DNA of 64,000 nucleotides from Niastella sp. (GTDB taxonomy: Bacteria; Bacteroidota; Bacteroidia; Chitinophagales; Chitinophagaceae): NCBI GenBank assembly GCA_017744515.1, contig JAGIBF010000039.1, positions 1-64,000 of the forward strand, read 5' to 3'. The notes beneath the pieces are model-generated. The model was not told where the DNA came from. It was given only the letters and a program-made list of their open reading frames with translations, and ran no database searches. This document shows, one piece after another, positions 25,215 to 33,300 of the stretch. Each line of letters opens with the position of its first letter. Positions within the stretch are counted from its first letter, which is position 1. A program made the translations under genes and the position numbers.

Positions 25215-25436
25215 TTAGTATTCATCCTCGTTAAAGAAGAAGTCGTCCTGGCTCGGATAGTCCGGCCAAATGTCTTCAATACCCTCGTAAATCTCTCCTT
25301 CGTCTTCCAGCTCCTGGAGGTTTTCTACTACTTCGATGGGGGCGCCGCTACGGATAGCGTAGTCGATCAACTCGTCCTTGGTAGCAGGCCAGGGTGCGTC
25401 TTCAAGATATGATGCTAATTCAAGTGTCCAAAACAT
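25215..25436 (-). CDS. DUF2795 domain protein, small and acidic
   Basis: A 73-residue protein. The segment ASYLEDAPWPATKDELIDYA followed by IRSGAPIEVVENLQ matches DUF2795, a widespread small domain with a helix-turn-helix-like look and no known role. The C-terminal third is very acidic (ELEDEGEIYEGIEDIW, FFFNEDEY). ATG at 25434-25436. It stands alone. Confidence 0.85.
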   Translation of the reverse strand: MFWTLELASYLEDAPWPATKDELIDYAIRSGAPIEVVENLQELEDEGEIYEGIEDIWPDYPSQDDFFFNEDEY

Positions 25437-25725
25437 GAGTGGCCGTTTTAATTTTTATCCGGGTTTCTACCTGTATCGATTACAACAGGTCAGCAAAACC
25501 CTAACAATTGTTTCCCGGGAAGTGTTGCATGGTCCCGGATTTCACTCCGGCAGGCAAAAACGGTACCCGGTAATTTTTCGCAAAAGTAACTTTCTTGGCG
25601 AAAAAACCAAATCAATCTTTGAAAAGTGGGAACAACATTTTCTTAAAAAATTTGCCCAGCCTGTTTACCGGGCCTGAAGCCGATGGTTTGTAGTATCTTG
25701 ACGCTTTCTTTACAACGCGCAATTC

Positions 25726-26376
25726 ATGTTAACGGCCACCAACATACATAAATATTACGATCAGCTTTGGGTGTTAAAAGGGGTAGATTTGACCATACAG
25801 CAAGGGGAAATAGCCAGTATCGTAGGCCCTTCCGGCTCCGGGAAAAGTACCTTACTCCATATTTTGGGTACGCTGGACCATCCCAGCAACGGGGAGATCA
25901 GGATCAACGGCGAGAAGATCAATTTCCTCAATGATAAGCAGGTGGCGAATTTTCGCAATCAGCACATCGGGTTTGTATTCCAATTCCATCATTTGTTGCC
26001 AGAATTTACAGCGGTAGAGAACGTCTGCATACCCGGCTGGATGGCAGGCCGCCGCAAAAAAGACGTAACAGAGCGGGCAGTACATCTGCTGGAAACATTG
26101 GGATTGGGGAACAGAGTGGACAACAAGCCCAATGCCCTCTCGGGAGGGGAGCAGCAGCGGGTGGCAGTAGCGCGCGCGCTGATCAATAACCCCAGGATCA
26201 TTTTTGCCGATGAGCCTACGGGCAACCTCGATTCGGCCAATGCCAGGGAACTTCACCAACTATTCTTCGACTTACGGAAGCAATTCAATCAAACTTTCCT
26301 GATCGTGACGCACAACGAGGAGCTGGCGCAGATGAGCGACAGGATACTGCACATGAAAGACGGGAAGATCGTTTAG
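25726..26376 (+). CDS. lolD: Lipoprotein-release type ABC transporter ATPase (LolD-like)
   Basis: A 216-residue ABC ATPase with Walker [15 protein letters not shown] (about 32-45), Q-loop FVFQFHHLLPEFTAVENV, signature LSGGEQQRVAVARAL (about 139-153) and Walker [13 protein letters not shown]. The sequence around the Q-loop matches the MacB/LolD subfamily, which drives LolCE in moving lipoproteins out of the inner membrane. No LolC/LolE permease is beside it, so the symbol is a family-level call. Its stop overlaps the 3' end of the convergent adenosyltransferase gene by 4 nt. Confidence 0.82.
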   Translation: MLTATNIHKYYDQLWVLKGVDLTIQQGEIASIVGPSGSGKSTLLHILGTLDHPSNGEIRINGEKINFLNDKQVANFRNQHIGFVFQFHHLLPEFTAVENVCIPGWMAGRRKKDVTERAVHLLETLGLGNRVDNKPNALSGGEQQRVAVARALINNPRIIFADEPTGNLDSANARELHQLFFDLRKQFNQTFLIVTHNEELAQMSDRILHMKDGKIV

Positions 26377-26933
26377 ACCCGCGGTTTCCAGGGTATTTCA
26401 GGGGCTTGTAATTGCTGGCCGGCATAGCGTGCCAGTGTAAACAGATAATCGCTGAGGCGGTTGATGTATTGCAGGATGATGCCTGCTACTTCCTCACCCT
26501 CCAGTTCCAGTCTTACGCAGCAGCGTTCGGCCCGGCGGCATACGCAGCGGGCAATGTGCAGCTGTGATACAACGGGGTGGCCACCCGGCAGAACGAAGTT
26601 TTTCATGGGAGGCAAGGCATCCGTCATGCGGTCTATTTCCTTTTCCAGGAATTGAATATCGGTATCCTTGAGATCGGGAATGTGCATTTTTGTGTCCTTG
26701 GCGGGATCGCAGGCCAGCGCAGCGCCAACGGTAAACAGGCGGTCCTGTACTTCCTGCAAAGTGGCCCTGTTCGTCTCATCGGTAAGCAGGTCGCGGCATA
26801 AGCCGATATAAGAGTTCAGCTCATCTACAGTGCCATAAGCTTCAATCCGCAGGTGCGATTTGGGCACTTTGGTACCACCGATAAGAGAAGTGTTCCCTTT
26901 GTCACCGGTCTTGGTGTATATCTTAAAGGCCAT
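26373..26933 (-). CDS. PduO-type cob(I)alamin adenosyltransferase
   Basis: A 186-residue enzyme that adenosylates corrinoids with ATP to make the cofactor adenosylcobalamin. The family pattern is clear: N-terminal KIYTKTGDKGNTSLIGG (ATP site), IEAYGTVDELNSYIG, FVLPGGHPVVSQLHIARCVCRRAER, and the C-terminal YINRLSDYLFTLARY. ATG at 26931-26933. The last four bases overlap the convergent lolD gene. It lies 121 nt downstream of the MacB-like ATPase gene. Confidence 0.93.
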   Translation of the reverse strand: MAFKIYTKTGDKGNTSLIGGTKVPKSHLRIEAYGTVDELNSYIGLCRDLLTDETNRATLQEVQDRLFTVGAALACDPAKDTKMHIPDLKDTDIQFLEKEIDRMTDALPPMKNFVLPGGHPVVSQLHIARCVCRRAERCCVRLELEGEEVAGIILQYINRLSDYLFTLARYAGQQLQAPEIPWKPRV

Positions 26934-27054
26934 GTAATTTCGAATTTAGCATGTAGGATTTCGAATGCTTTAACTACAAAAGCTTTAAAGCTTGGGGCTT
27001 AAAGTTAGTCAGAAAGATGAAGGCGCGGAGCAATTCTAAATTCTGAATCCGGAA

Positions 27055-27750
27055 TTAAGCCATTACAGCCTTGCGTTCATCTTTTTCGATAACGCCGTCC
27101 CGTAAACGTACGATGCGGTGGGCATGGTTGGCAATGTCTTCTTCGTGGGTTACCAATACTACGGTATTGCCGCTGGCCTGTATCTGGCCAAAGATATCCA
27201 TGATCTCGATGGAGGTTTTGGTATCGAGGTTACCGGTGGGCTCATCGGCCAGTATAAGAGAGGGGCTGTTTACCAGCGCCCGGGCAATAGCTACCCGCTG
27301 GTTCTGGCCGCCCGAAAGTTCATTGGGTTTGTGGTGGCTTCTTTCTTCCAGTCCTACCTTCCTGATCACCTCCATCGCCATTTCGGTGCGCTGTTTTTTG
27401 GGTATGCCGGCATATACCAGCGGCAGCGCCACATTTTCAAGAGCGGTAAGGCGGGGCAGCAGGTTGAACTGCTGGAATACGAAGCCGATCTCATTATTGC
27501 GTACCTCAGCCAGCGAATCATCCAGCATCTTGCTCACATCCTGTCCATTCAGTACATACTTGCCGGCAGTAGGGGTATCCAGGCAGCCCAATATATTCAT
27601 GAGCGTACTCTTACCCGAACCCGAAGGGCCCATCAGCGCCACATATTCATTTTTAAGGATATCCAGGTTGATACCTTTCAGTACACGGATTTCCTGTTTG
27701 CCCATGAAATAGCTCTTACGGATCTCTTCCAGGTGGATGATTGCATGCAT
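27055..27750 (-). CDS. MacB-type ABC transporter ATP-binding protein
   Basis: A 231-residue ABC ATPase with Walker [19 protein letters not shown]-loop [19 protein letters not shown], signature [15 protein letters not shown] and Walker [17 protein letters not shown]. The sequence fits the MacB/FtsE-like group that powers mechanotransmission permeases for efflux or lipoprotein handling. Unusually, no partner permease is adjacent. It follows gatC by 105 nt, with a dispersed repeat between them, and precedes the adenosyltransferase gene. Confidence 0.88.
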   Translation of the reverse strand: MHAIIHLEEIRKSYFMGKQEIRVLKGINLDILKNEYVALMGPSGSGKSTLMNILGCLDTPTAGKYVLNGQDVSKMLDDSLAEVRNNEIGFVFQQFNLLPRLTALENVALPLVYAGIPKKQRTEMAMEVIRKVGLEERSHHKPNELSGGQNQRVAIARALVNSPSLILADEPTGNLDTKTSIEIMDIFGQIQASGNTVVLVTHEEDIANHAHRIVRLRDGVIEKDERKAVMA

Positions 27751-27763
27751 AAGTATAATTTAG

Positions 27764-27858
27764 GGTCGGCAAGTCCGGAAGTCTGAAAAGTCCGGAAGCA
27801 TGCCTACATTAAATCGAAGAATCTTTCAGACATTCCGTCTTTCGGTCTTTCCGACTTA
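27764..27858 (-). repeat. GTCGGAAAG / TCCGGAAG dispersed repeat, inverted, right after gatC
   Basis: Read on the minus strand, the gatC stop TAA runs straight into GTCGGAAAGACCGAAAGACG. About 40 nt later come the inverted parts CTTCCGGACTTTTCAGACTT and CCGGACTTGCCGACC. The same opening follows the stop codon of the PepSY-like gene at 36879. The arms can fold back on each other, so it may terminate transcription. Confidence 0.6.
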
Positions 27859-28146
27859 TTTCCTGATCACTTTGGGCACTTTAAAGAATACCCCATCGGT
27901 ATCGGGGGCATTCTTTACAGCCTCTTCCCTTGATATAGAACCCTGTACCACGTCTTCCCGCAAGATATTTTCATTATCCGTCATGTGTAACAAGGGGGCT
28001 ACACCCGCTGTGTCCAGTTCATTCAGTTTGTCGACAAAATGGATCATTCGTTGCAGGTCGTTCTTGATTATTTCTTTTTCCCCCTCATTGAACTGCAAAC
28101 GAGCCAGGTTGGCGAGGTTTTCCACTAATGCGTCATTGACTTCCAT
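27856..28146 (-). CDS. gatC: Asp/Glu-tRNA(Asn/Gln) amidotransferase subunit C
   Basis: The ATG at 28144-28146 gives a standard 96-residue GatC; the open frame continues 51 residues upstream, but that part is encoded by an intergenic repeat and is rejected. GatC is the small stabilising subunit of the GatCAB complex that converts misacylated Glu-tRNA(Gln) or Asp-tRNA(Asn). Visible are VNDALVENLANLARLQFNEG, the VDKLNELDTAGVAPLLH segment and the C-terminal LREDVVQ. gatA and gatB are not in the window. It is divergent from trpS. Confidence 0.92.
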   Translation of the reverse strand: MEVNDALVENLANLARLQFNEGEKEIIKNDLQRMIHFVDKLNELDTAGVAPLLHMTDNENILREDVVQGSISREEAVKNAPDTDGVFFKVPKVIRK

Positions 28147-28164
28147 ACCAAACAAAAATAACAG

Positions 28165-28340
28165 AAAAACCGTTTCGGGTTCAGGGTTTCTTGTTTCGGG
28201 TTGCTCCGTGCTTTGGAATAGCTGGTTATATTTTACTTTATGCTGTCCGAACTTGCTATTGCCCTGGCAGCGAGATTGTAATTCATTGGGTTGCTGCACC
28301 TAAAGAACTCGTAACCCAAAACTCCAAACCCGAAACTATC
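28165..28340. repeat. CCCGAAAC-type dispersed repeats between gatC and trpS
   Basis: CGTTTCGGGTTCAGGGTTTC with TGTTTCGGGTTGC (28168-28202) on one side, and AACCCAAAACTCCAAACCCG then AAACT (28312-28336) on the other, form a loose inverted pair about 110 nt apart. The same wording (GAAACCCTAAACCCGAAATC) occurs at 44087-44118 in front of tgt. Confidence 0.45.
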
Positions 28341-28342
28341 CT

Positions 28343-28350
28343 TATCTTCG
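28343..28350 (+). promoter_or_regulatory. -7 like box before trpS
   Basis: TATCTTCG is one base away from TAnnTTTG and ends 7 nt before the trpS ATG. It parallels TATCTTTG before the Nif3-like gene and TATCTTTA before pepP. Confidence 0.3.
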
Positions 28351-28357
28351 CGCTCTT

Positions 28358-29368
28358 ATGGAAAAGCGTGTTCAGCAACAGATCGTTATGAGTGGCATTC
28401 GTCCCACCGGCTTTTTACACCTCGGGAATTACTTTGGGGCGCTGCGAAATTTTGTGCGTATGCAGGAAGAATACCCCTGCTTTTTTATGGTGGCCGACCT
28501 GCATGCCCTGACTACCCATCCTGATACCAAAGAGCTAAAGACCAATATACATCGTGTACTGGCGGAGCACATTGCCTGTGGCCTCGATCCCGATAAAGCC
28601 GCCCTGTATTGTCAAAGCCACGTATACGAAACATCTGAGCTGTATCTTTTCCTGAATATGCTGGCCTATATGGGCGAGCTGGAAAGGACCACTACGTTTA
28701 AAGATAAAGCCAAGCTGCAGCCCGATAATATCAATGCGGGATTACTTACTTATCCTGTGTTGCAGGCGGCAGACATCATGCTGCACCGGGCCGAACTGGT
28801 GCCGGTAGGAAAAGACCAGGAGCAACACCTGGAGATGGCGCGTACTTATGTAAACCGTTTCAACCATCGCTATGGTGATGTGTTCCCCGAGCCTTTCGCT
28901 TTCAACTATGGCTCACAACTCGTGAAAGTGCCCAGCCTCGATGGCGCCGGCAAGATGAGCAAGAGCGAGAACCAGAATGCTACACTCTACCTGTCGGATA
29001 CCGATAAACAGATCATCGATAAAGTAAAGAAGGCCCAAACCGATAGTGGTCCAACCGTACCCAATTCCCCCAAGCCCGACTACATTGAAAACATTTTCCT
29101 CCTGCTGCAGTTGGTAAGTAGCGAAGAAGTGGTTAAGAAATTTGAAGCCGATTATAACAGTTGCAGTATCCGCTATGGTGATCTGAAAAAGCAACTGGGC
29201 GAGGACATGGTGCGTTTCATTGCCCCCATACGGGAAAAGGCAGAAGCCATCCGCAATGATGAGCAATACCTCAAAGAAGTGATGGAGAAAGGGGCTGCAA
29301 AAGCCACTGCCAGTGCGAAGGCTACCATGCAGCTGGTACGTGCAGCAATGGGGCTGAATTATTATTAA
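28358..29368 (+). CDS. trpS: Tryptophan--tRNA ligase
   Basis: A 336-residue class I aminoacyl-tRNA synthetase that charges tRNA(Trp). The HIGH-type motif appears as TGFLHLGNY near residues 17-25 and the KMSKS motif as GAGKMSKSENQ near 203-213. Other family marks are MVADLHALTT, LNMLAYMGELERTTTFKDK and PVLQAADIMLHRAELVPVGK followed by DQEQHLEMAR. ATG at 28358, with a very short upstream leader. Confidence 0.96.
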   Translation: MEKRVQQQIVMSGIRPTGFLHLGNYFGALRNFVRMQEEYPCFFMVADLHALTTHPDTKELKTNIHRVLAEHIACGLDPDKAALYCQSHVYETSELYLFLNMLAYMGELERTTTFKDKAKLQPDNINAGLLTYPVLQAADIMLHRAELVPVGKDQEQHLEMARTYVNRFNHRYGDVFPEPFAFNYGSQLVKVPSLDGAGKMSKSENQNATLYLSDTDKQIIDKVKKAQTDSGPTVPNSPKPDYIENIFLLLQLVSSEEVVKKFEADYNSCSIRYGDLKKQLGEDMVRFIAPIREKAEAIRNDEQYLKEVMEKGAAKATASAKATMQLVRAAMGLNYY

Positions 29369-29482
29369 AAACTCAAGGTCCATCCACCAAAAACCAAAAA
29401 GAAGTAATACCTTAAATTTTTGGTCCATTCTTCCCAGGTTCATTGCCAGGGAAACAGGATCTGATTCTATGAACTAATTACG

Positions 29483-30118
29483 ATGGCAAAAAGCAAAAAA
29501 CCTAAGCATATAGCTGTAGCAGGAAATATTGGTGCTGGAAAGACTACCCTTACTGAACTGCTGAGTAAACATTACCGCTGGATACCTCAGTTTGAAGATG
29601 TGGACCACAATCCTTACCTGTTTGATTTTTATGAGGACATGCCCCGTTGGAGCTTTAACCTCCAGATATACTTTCTCAATAGCCGCCTGAACCAGTTGCT
29701 GGATATTCACCGCGGCACCGAAACCGTAGTACAGGACAGAACGATCTATGAAGATGCGCACATCTTCGCGCCCAACCTCCACGAGATGGGCCTGATGAGC
29801 AAAAGGGATTTCGACAACTACTTCCTGTTTTTTGAAACGTTGAAATCCATGGTACAGCCACCTGATCTGCTCATTTACCTCAAAGCATCGGTACCAACTT
29901 TGGTAGCCCAGATACAAAAGCGGGGAAGAGAATATGAAGAGAACATACGCCTCGACTACCTGAAGCGCCTCAACGACTTCTACAATAAATGGATCGATGG
30001 TTATAAAGAAGGTCCATTGCTCGTCATCGATATCGACAAGAACAAGTTCCCCGAAAACGAAGAACACCTCGGTGATATTATCAGTCGCATAGATTCCCAA
30101 TTGTACGGCTTGTTTTAA
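29483..30118 (+). CDS. Deoxynucleoside kinase (dNK family)
   Basis: A 211-residue kinase of the dCK/dGK/dNK family that phosphorylates deoxynucleosides for salvage. The P-loop is IAVAGNIGAGKTTLTELLSKH (residues 10-30). The substrate-site region has DFYEDMPRWSFNLQIYFLNS, the DRT motif is VVQDRTIYEDAHIF, and the LID has RGREYEENIRLDYLKRLN. The exact nucleoside cannot be told from sequence. It stands 114 nt after trpS on the same strand. Confidence 0.9.
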   Translation: MAKSKKPKHIAVAGNIGAGKTTLTELLSKHYRWIPQFEDVDHNPYLFDFYEDMPRWSFNLQIYFLNSRLNQLLDIHRGTETVVQDRTIYEDAHIFAPNLHEMGLMSKRDFDNYFLFFETLKSMVQPPDLLIYLKASVPTLVAQIQKRGREYEENIRLDYLKRLNDFYNKWIDGYKEGPLLVIDIDKNKFPENEEHLGDIISRIDSQLYGLF

Positions 30119-30184
30119 CGCATTAACAGATTTGTGGAATTGCAGGTGTAATGCATCTTACCTGCAAACCCAAAACTTACGTGT

Positions 30185-30613
30185 ATGAATATCGCCAGGT
30201 ATATACTGGTGCTATGCATTATTGGCTGCATGGTAACCAGCGCTGCTGCGCAAAAGAATGCAAAGAAAGCTTCCGCTGAAGAAACCGATAAGATATTTAC
30301 CAAGGTAGAAATTGACGGAGGCACCAACATACAGGAGTGGACCAATTATATGAAAAAGAGTACGGTATTACCGGAGTCATTGAGAAAGACCATTCCCGCC
30401 GGCACCTATAAAGTACAGATCAGCTTCATAATTGATGTACACGGCAAATTGTCTGAGATAAAAGCAGATAATGATCCGGGCCATGGCCTGGCAGAACGAG
30501 CGTTGAGCATATTTAAAGACTACAAGGGCTTATGGCAGCCCGCTAACCAATGTGGCCGTTCGGTAAAAAGCTACAAGAAGATGCCGGTAATATTTGTGGT
30601 GCCGGCAGAGTAA
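30185..30613 (+). CDS. Secreted TonB C-terminal-like protein
   Basis: A 142-residue protein with an N-terminal signal (YILVLCIIGCMVTSAAAQ). The region YKVQISFIIDVHGKLSEIKA and the end VKSYKKMPVIFVVPAE resemble the C-terminal domain of TonB energy transducers. The N-terminal cytoplasmic-membrane anchor and proline-rich linker of a true TonB are missing, so it is a short free-standing form. Role unknown. It ends 3 nt from the 3' end of the convergent DUF922 gene. Confidence 0.7.
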   Translation: MNIARYILVLCIIGCMVTSAAAQKNAKKASAEETDKIFTKVEIDGGTNIQEWTNYMKKSTVLPESLRKTIPAGTYKVQISFIIDVHGKLSEIKADNDPGHGLAERALSIFKDYKGLWQPANQCGRSVKSYKKMPVIFVVPAE

Positions 30614-30616
30614 GCG

Positions 30617-31153
30617 CTATTTATGATTGTAAACAGCGTATTGCTTCAATGATAGCAGGTCATCGGTTATTTTCTTCAGCCATACATCCTGCTTTTCCTT
30701 GTTACGGGAAAAATCAGTTTCCTTATCGTATTCATTCTGGGCAGAATGGTGCAGTATCATCACGCTGTCGTAGATCCTGTTTACATCGTCGCTCACTGTT
30801 TTGGCGTTGAAGTGGTAGCCTTTTAGCGCCTGATAGAGCTTGCGGGCATGGAGTTCGGCAATATCGAAATGCCCCTGTTCATGCTGCAGGATGTTGGTGC
30901 TGCGTATGCGCACCCACGATTTGTTCTTATCGAACCGGCATTTGATGGTGAATTGCAATTCCTGGTCATCGTAGCCAAATTCTACGTTGATGGAGCTGCT
31001 GGTAAGCGCTGCATTGGTGGAGGCAGGGTCGGCCGGAGCCTTAAAGTCATCCCAGGTAAGTTTCCTCGCGGCTGTCCACTCGATCAGGTTGGCGTTGGCC
31101 TGTTCTGAACTGGTGAGCGCTGCCAGCAGGAAGGTAAAAATAGATGTGAGCAT
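30617..31153 (-). CDS. DUF922 family secreted zinc-protease-like protein
   Basis: A 178-residue protein with a short N-terminal signal (MLTSIFTFLLAAL). The motif HEQGHFDIAELHARKL near residues 90-105 is the HExxH core of DUF922, a predicted zinc-dependent secreted protease family. TWDDFKAP near 34-41 is also typical. No activity is known for the family. ATG at 31151-31153. Confidence 0.85.
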   Translation of the reverse strand: MLTSIFTFLLAALTSSEQANANLIEWTAARKLTWDDFKAPADPASTNAALTSSSINVEFGYDDQELQFTIKCRFDKNKSWVRIRSTNILQHEQGHFDIAELHARKLYQALKGYHFNAKTVSDDVNRIYDSVMILHHSAQNEYDKETDFSRNKEKQDVWLKKITDDLLSLKQYAVYNHK

Positions 31154-31223
31154 GTCTTAAACTAAAAATCTTTCTCCCAAAAATAATCAAGACGAAGGTA
31201 ATCACCGGCGGGTTTGCAGGCAT

Positions 31224-31257
31224 AAAAAAAACTCTATCCGGTTGATGGGATAGAGTT
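31224..31257 (-). terminator. Rho-independent terminator after pckA
   Basis: AACTCTATCC (31230-31239) pairs with GGATAGAGTT (31248-31257). On the minus strand the hairpin is followed by a run of seven T. It lies about 70 nt past the pckA stop. Confidence 0.88.
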
Positions 31258-31329
31258 CCTATAGCAGTAATCGTTTGAGGCCGTGCTAAATCCACAGGGG
31301 TTTAGCGAATGAGATATATAAGACAGCGT

Positions 31330-32934
31330 TTAAATTGCAGGTGCTGCTTCTAAAACTTCTTCTTGTACACCGGCAGCATATTTTTCAAAGTTCCTGATAA
31401 ACTGCTGTGCCAGGTTACGGGCTGCGGCATCATAGGCCCCTTTATCGGCCCAGGTATTCCGTGGATTCAGCAACTCGGCCGGTACATTGGGGCAGCTTTG
31501 CGGAACAGCCATACCAAATACAGGGTGATTGACAAATTCTACATTGTCCAGCTTGCCTTCGAGGGCTGCCGTGATCATGGCGCGGGTATAGCCCAGCTTC
31601 ATGCGGTTGCCGGTTCCATAACCGCCACCAGTCCAGCCAGTGTTGATCATCCACACCTTTACATCGTGTTTGCGCAGCTTCTCACCCAGCATGGCAGCAT
31701 ACCTGCCCGGATGGAGGGGGAGGAAAGGAGCGCCAAAGCAAGCGCTGAAGGTGGATTTAGGCTCTGTTACCCCTGCTTCGGTACCCGCTACCTTGGCCGT
31801 GTAACCCGAAATGAACTGGTACATGGCCTGTGCAGGCGTAAGCCGTGATATAGGTGGCAATACACCATAAGCATCGCAGGTAAGGAAAAAAATGTTGGCA
31901 GGTAGACTACCTACAGAAGGCTCCTGTGCATTGCTGATGAAATCCAGCGGGTAAGATACCCGGGTATTCTCAGTAATGGATTTATCGGCAAAGTTGATCT
32001 TGTTGGTGCCGGGATGGAAGCCAATATTTTCTACCAGGGCGCCGGGGCGGATGGCATGGAATATTTCAGGTTCTTTCTCTTCGCTCAGGTCGATACACTT
32101 GGCATAACAACCGCCTTCGAAATTGAAAACGCCATTGTTGGTCCAGCCATGCTCATCATCTCCGATCAGCTTACGCTGTGGGTCGGCGCTGAGTGTTGTC
32201 TTACCGGTACCACTGAGACCAAAGAACAGGGCGGTATCGCCCTTCTTGCCCATGTTGGCCGAGCAGTGCATGCTCAGCACACCCTTTTCCTGGGGCAGTA
32301 TATAATTAAGTACAGTGAAGATACCTTTCTTGGTTTCGCCGGTATAACCGGTGCCAGCGATCAGGATGGTACGGTGCTTAAAGCTGATCACCGCAGCATT
32401 GTGTTGGCGAACGCCACATTCCGTGGGATCAAGCTTTAGTTCAGGCGCCGACAGGATATGCCAGTCGGGCGTAAAGTTTTCCAGTTGTTCCTCCGTAGGA
32501 CGAAGGAACATATTATAAGAAAAGAGGTTGATCGCAGGTTTTTCATTCACAACCCGGATGTTTGTGCGATAGCGTGGGTCTGCGCAGGCATAAGCATCGC
32601 GTACCCACAATTCGTTTTTACTGTTCAGGTGGTCAACAATCCTTTTTTGGATGATGTGGAAATACTTTTCTTCCAGGGGTAAGTTGAATTCATTCCAGTG
32701 TACTGTGTTGGCGGTGATCTCATCCTTCACCGTGAACTTGTCTTTAGGGCTGCGGCCGGTAAACTCGCCGGTTTTGATCACCAGGGCGCCGGTGTCATTC
32801 AAAACGCCTTCATTCAAACGCAGTACATCCTGCACCAGCTCTTCGGGCGTAAGCTGGTAGTGAAGGGTGTGGTTCTGTCGAAACCCGAGGCGGGTTAATT
32901 GATCAATGGAGATCGCGATGGTTGATACTGACAT
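31330..32934 (-). CDS. pckA: Phosphoenolpyruvate carboxykinase (ATP)
   Basis: The ATG at 32932-32934 gives 534 residues; a TTG two codons upstream is rejected. The enzyme converts oxaloacetate and ATP to phosphoenolpyruvate, the entry to gluconeogenesis, or runs in reverse during fermentation. Key parts are GEFTGRSPKDKFTV near residue 60, the P-loop GLSGTGKTTLS near 240, the metal-binding LIGDDEHGW just after it, and NTGWTGGGYGTGNRM. It has its own terminator. A 366-nt region separates it from the divergent pepP. Confidence 0.97.
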   Translation of the reverse strand: MSVSTIAISIDQLTRLGFRQNHTLHYQLTPEELVQDVLRLNEGVLNDTGALVIKTGEFTGRSPKDKFTVKDEITANTVHWNEFNLPLEEKYFHIIQKRIVDHLNSKNELWVRDAYACADPRYRTNIRVVNEKPAINLFSYNMFLRPTEEQLENFTPDWHILSAPELKLDPTECGVRQHNAAVISFKHRTILIAGTGYTGETKKGIFTVLNYILPQEKGVLSMHCSANMGKKGDTALFFGLSGTGKTTLSADPQRKLIGDDEHGWTNNGVFNFEGGCYAKCIDLSEEKEPEIFHAIRPGALVENIGFHPGTNKINFADKSITENTRVSYPLDFISNAQEPSVGSLPANIFFLTCDAYGVLPPISRLTPAQAMYQFISGYTAKVAGTEAGVTEPKSTFSACFGAPFLPLHPGRYAAMLGEKLRKHDVKVWMINTGWTGGGYGTGNRMKLGYTRAMITAALEGKLDNVEFVNHPVFGMAVPQSCPNVPAELLNPRNTWADKGAYDAAARNLAQQFIRNFEKYAAGVQEEVLEAAPAI

Positions 32935-33230
32935 AAACAAGCACTTTATAAGTTAGGCTGTAAAGGTAGAATTTAAAAAAATCTAATGCAAAGCGCCAAA
33001 ACCGCCAAAAATTGAATATTATTCAATTAAAGTCGTGAATTTAGGTCAATTATACGCCTAACAACTGTTAGTTTTTCGTAAGCTTTCAACAATAAGCACC
33101 TTTCACTAAACCATTCCTAAAAAATAGATTTTTAGTTAAAGCATCCATTGCCCGGCCTTTAACCGATTTTGTCGCTGTTTTCATTTTCGAGTCTGTCAAC
33201 TTCTCAACTTTCCAACCTTTCAACCTTCCA

Positions 33231-33286
33231 CAATTCGTGCAATTCGCCCTAATTCGTGTTCCGTGTAATTCGTTCAGATTCGTGTC
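33231..33286. repeat. AATTCGTG dispersed repeat, copy 1
   Basis: Reading AATTCGTGCAATTCGCCCT, AATTCGTGTT, GTGTAATTCG and ATTCGTG in close order, this is the longest copy of a family also found at 47428, 51703 and 58476. It ends 14 nt before the pepP start codon. Confidence 0.7.
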
Positions 33287-33288
33287 AT

Positions 33289-33296
33289 TATCTTTA
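33289..33296 (+). promoter_or_regulatory. -7 like box before pepP
   Basis: TATCTTTA differs from TAnnTTTG by one base and ends 4 nt before the ATG at 33301. If it is used, the mRNA would be nearly leaderless. Confidence 0.3.
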
Positions 33297-33300
33297 CCGC

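Larger units (their letters stand above)
32935..33300. other. Divergent intergenic region pckA/pepP
   Basis: The first 250 nt are A/T-rich and hold no gene; they probably contain the pckA promoter (TTGAATATTATTCAATTAAA at 33012-33031, with inverted TTGAATA/TATTCAA). From 33194 two dispersed repeat types follow: CAACTT/CAACCTTT units (33196-33229) and AATTCGTG units (33231-33286). A -7 type box TATCTTTA at 33289 precedes pepP. Confidence 0.5.

Noticed and set aside
25378..25677. 99-residue plus-strand frame
   Set aside because: It begins inside the DUF2795 gene on the other strand and shows no family pattern.
27999..28299. 51-residue N-terminal extension of GatC
   Set aside because: The extra residues come from a dispersed repeat and the family starts at the ATG at 28146.
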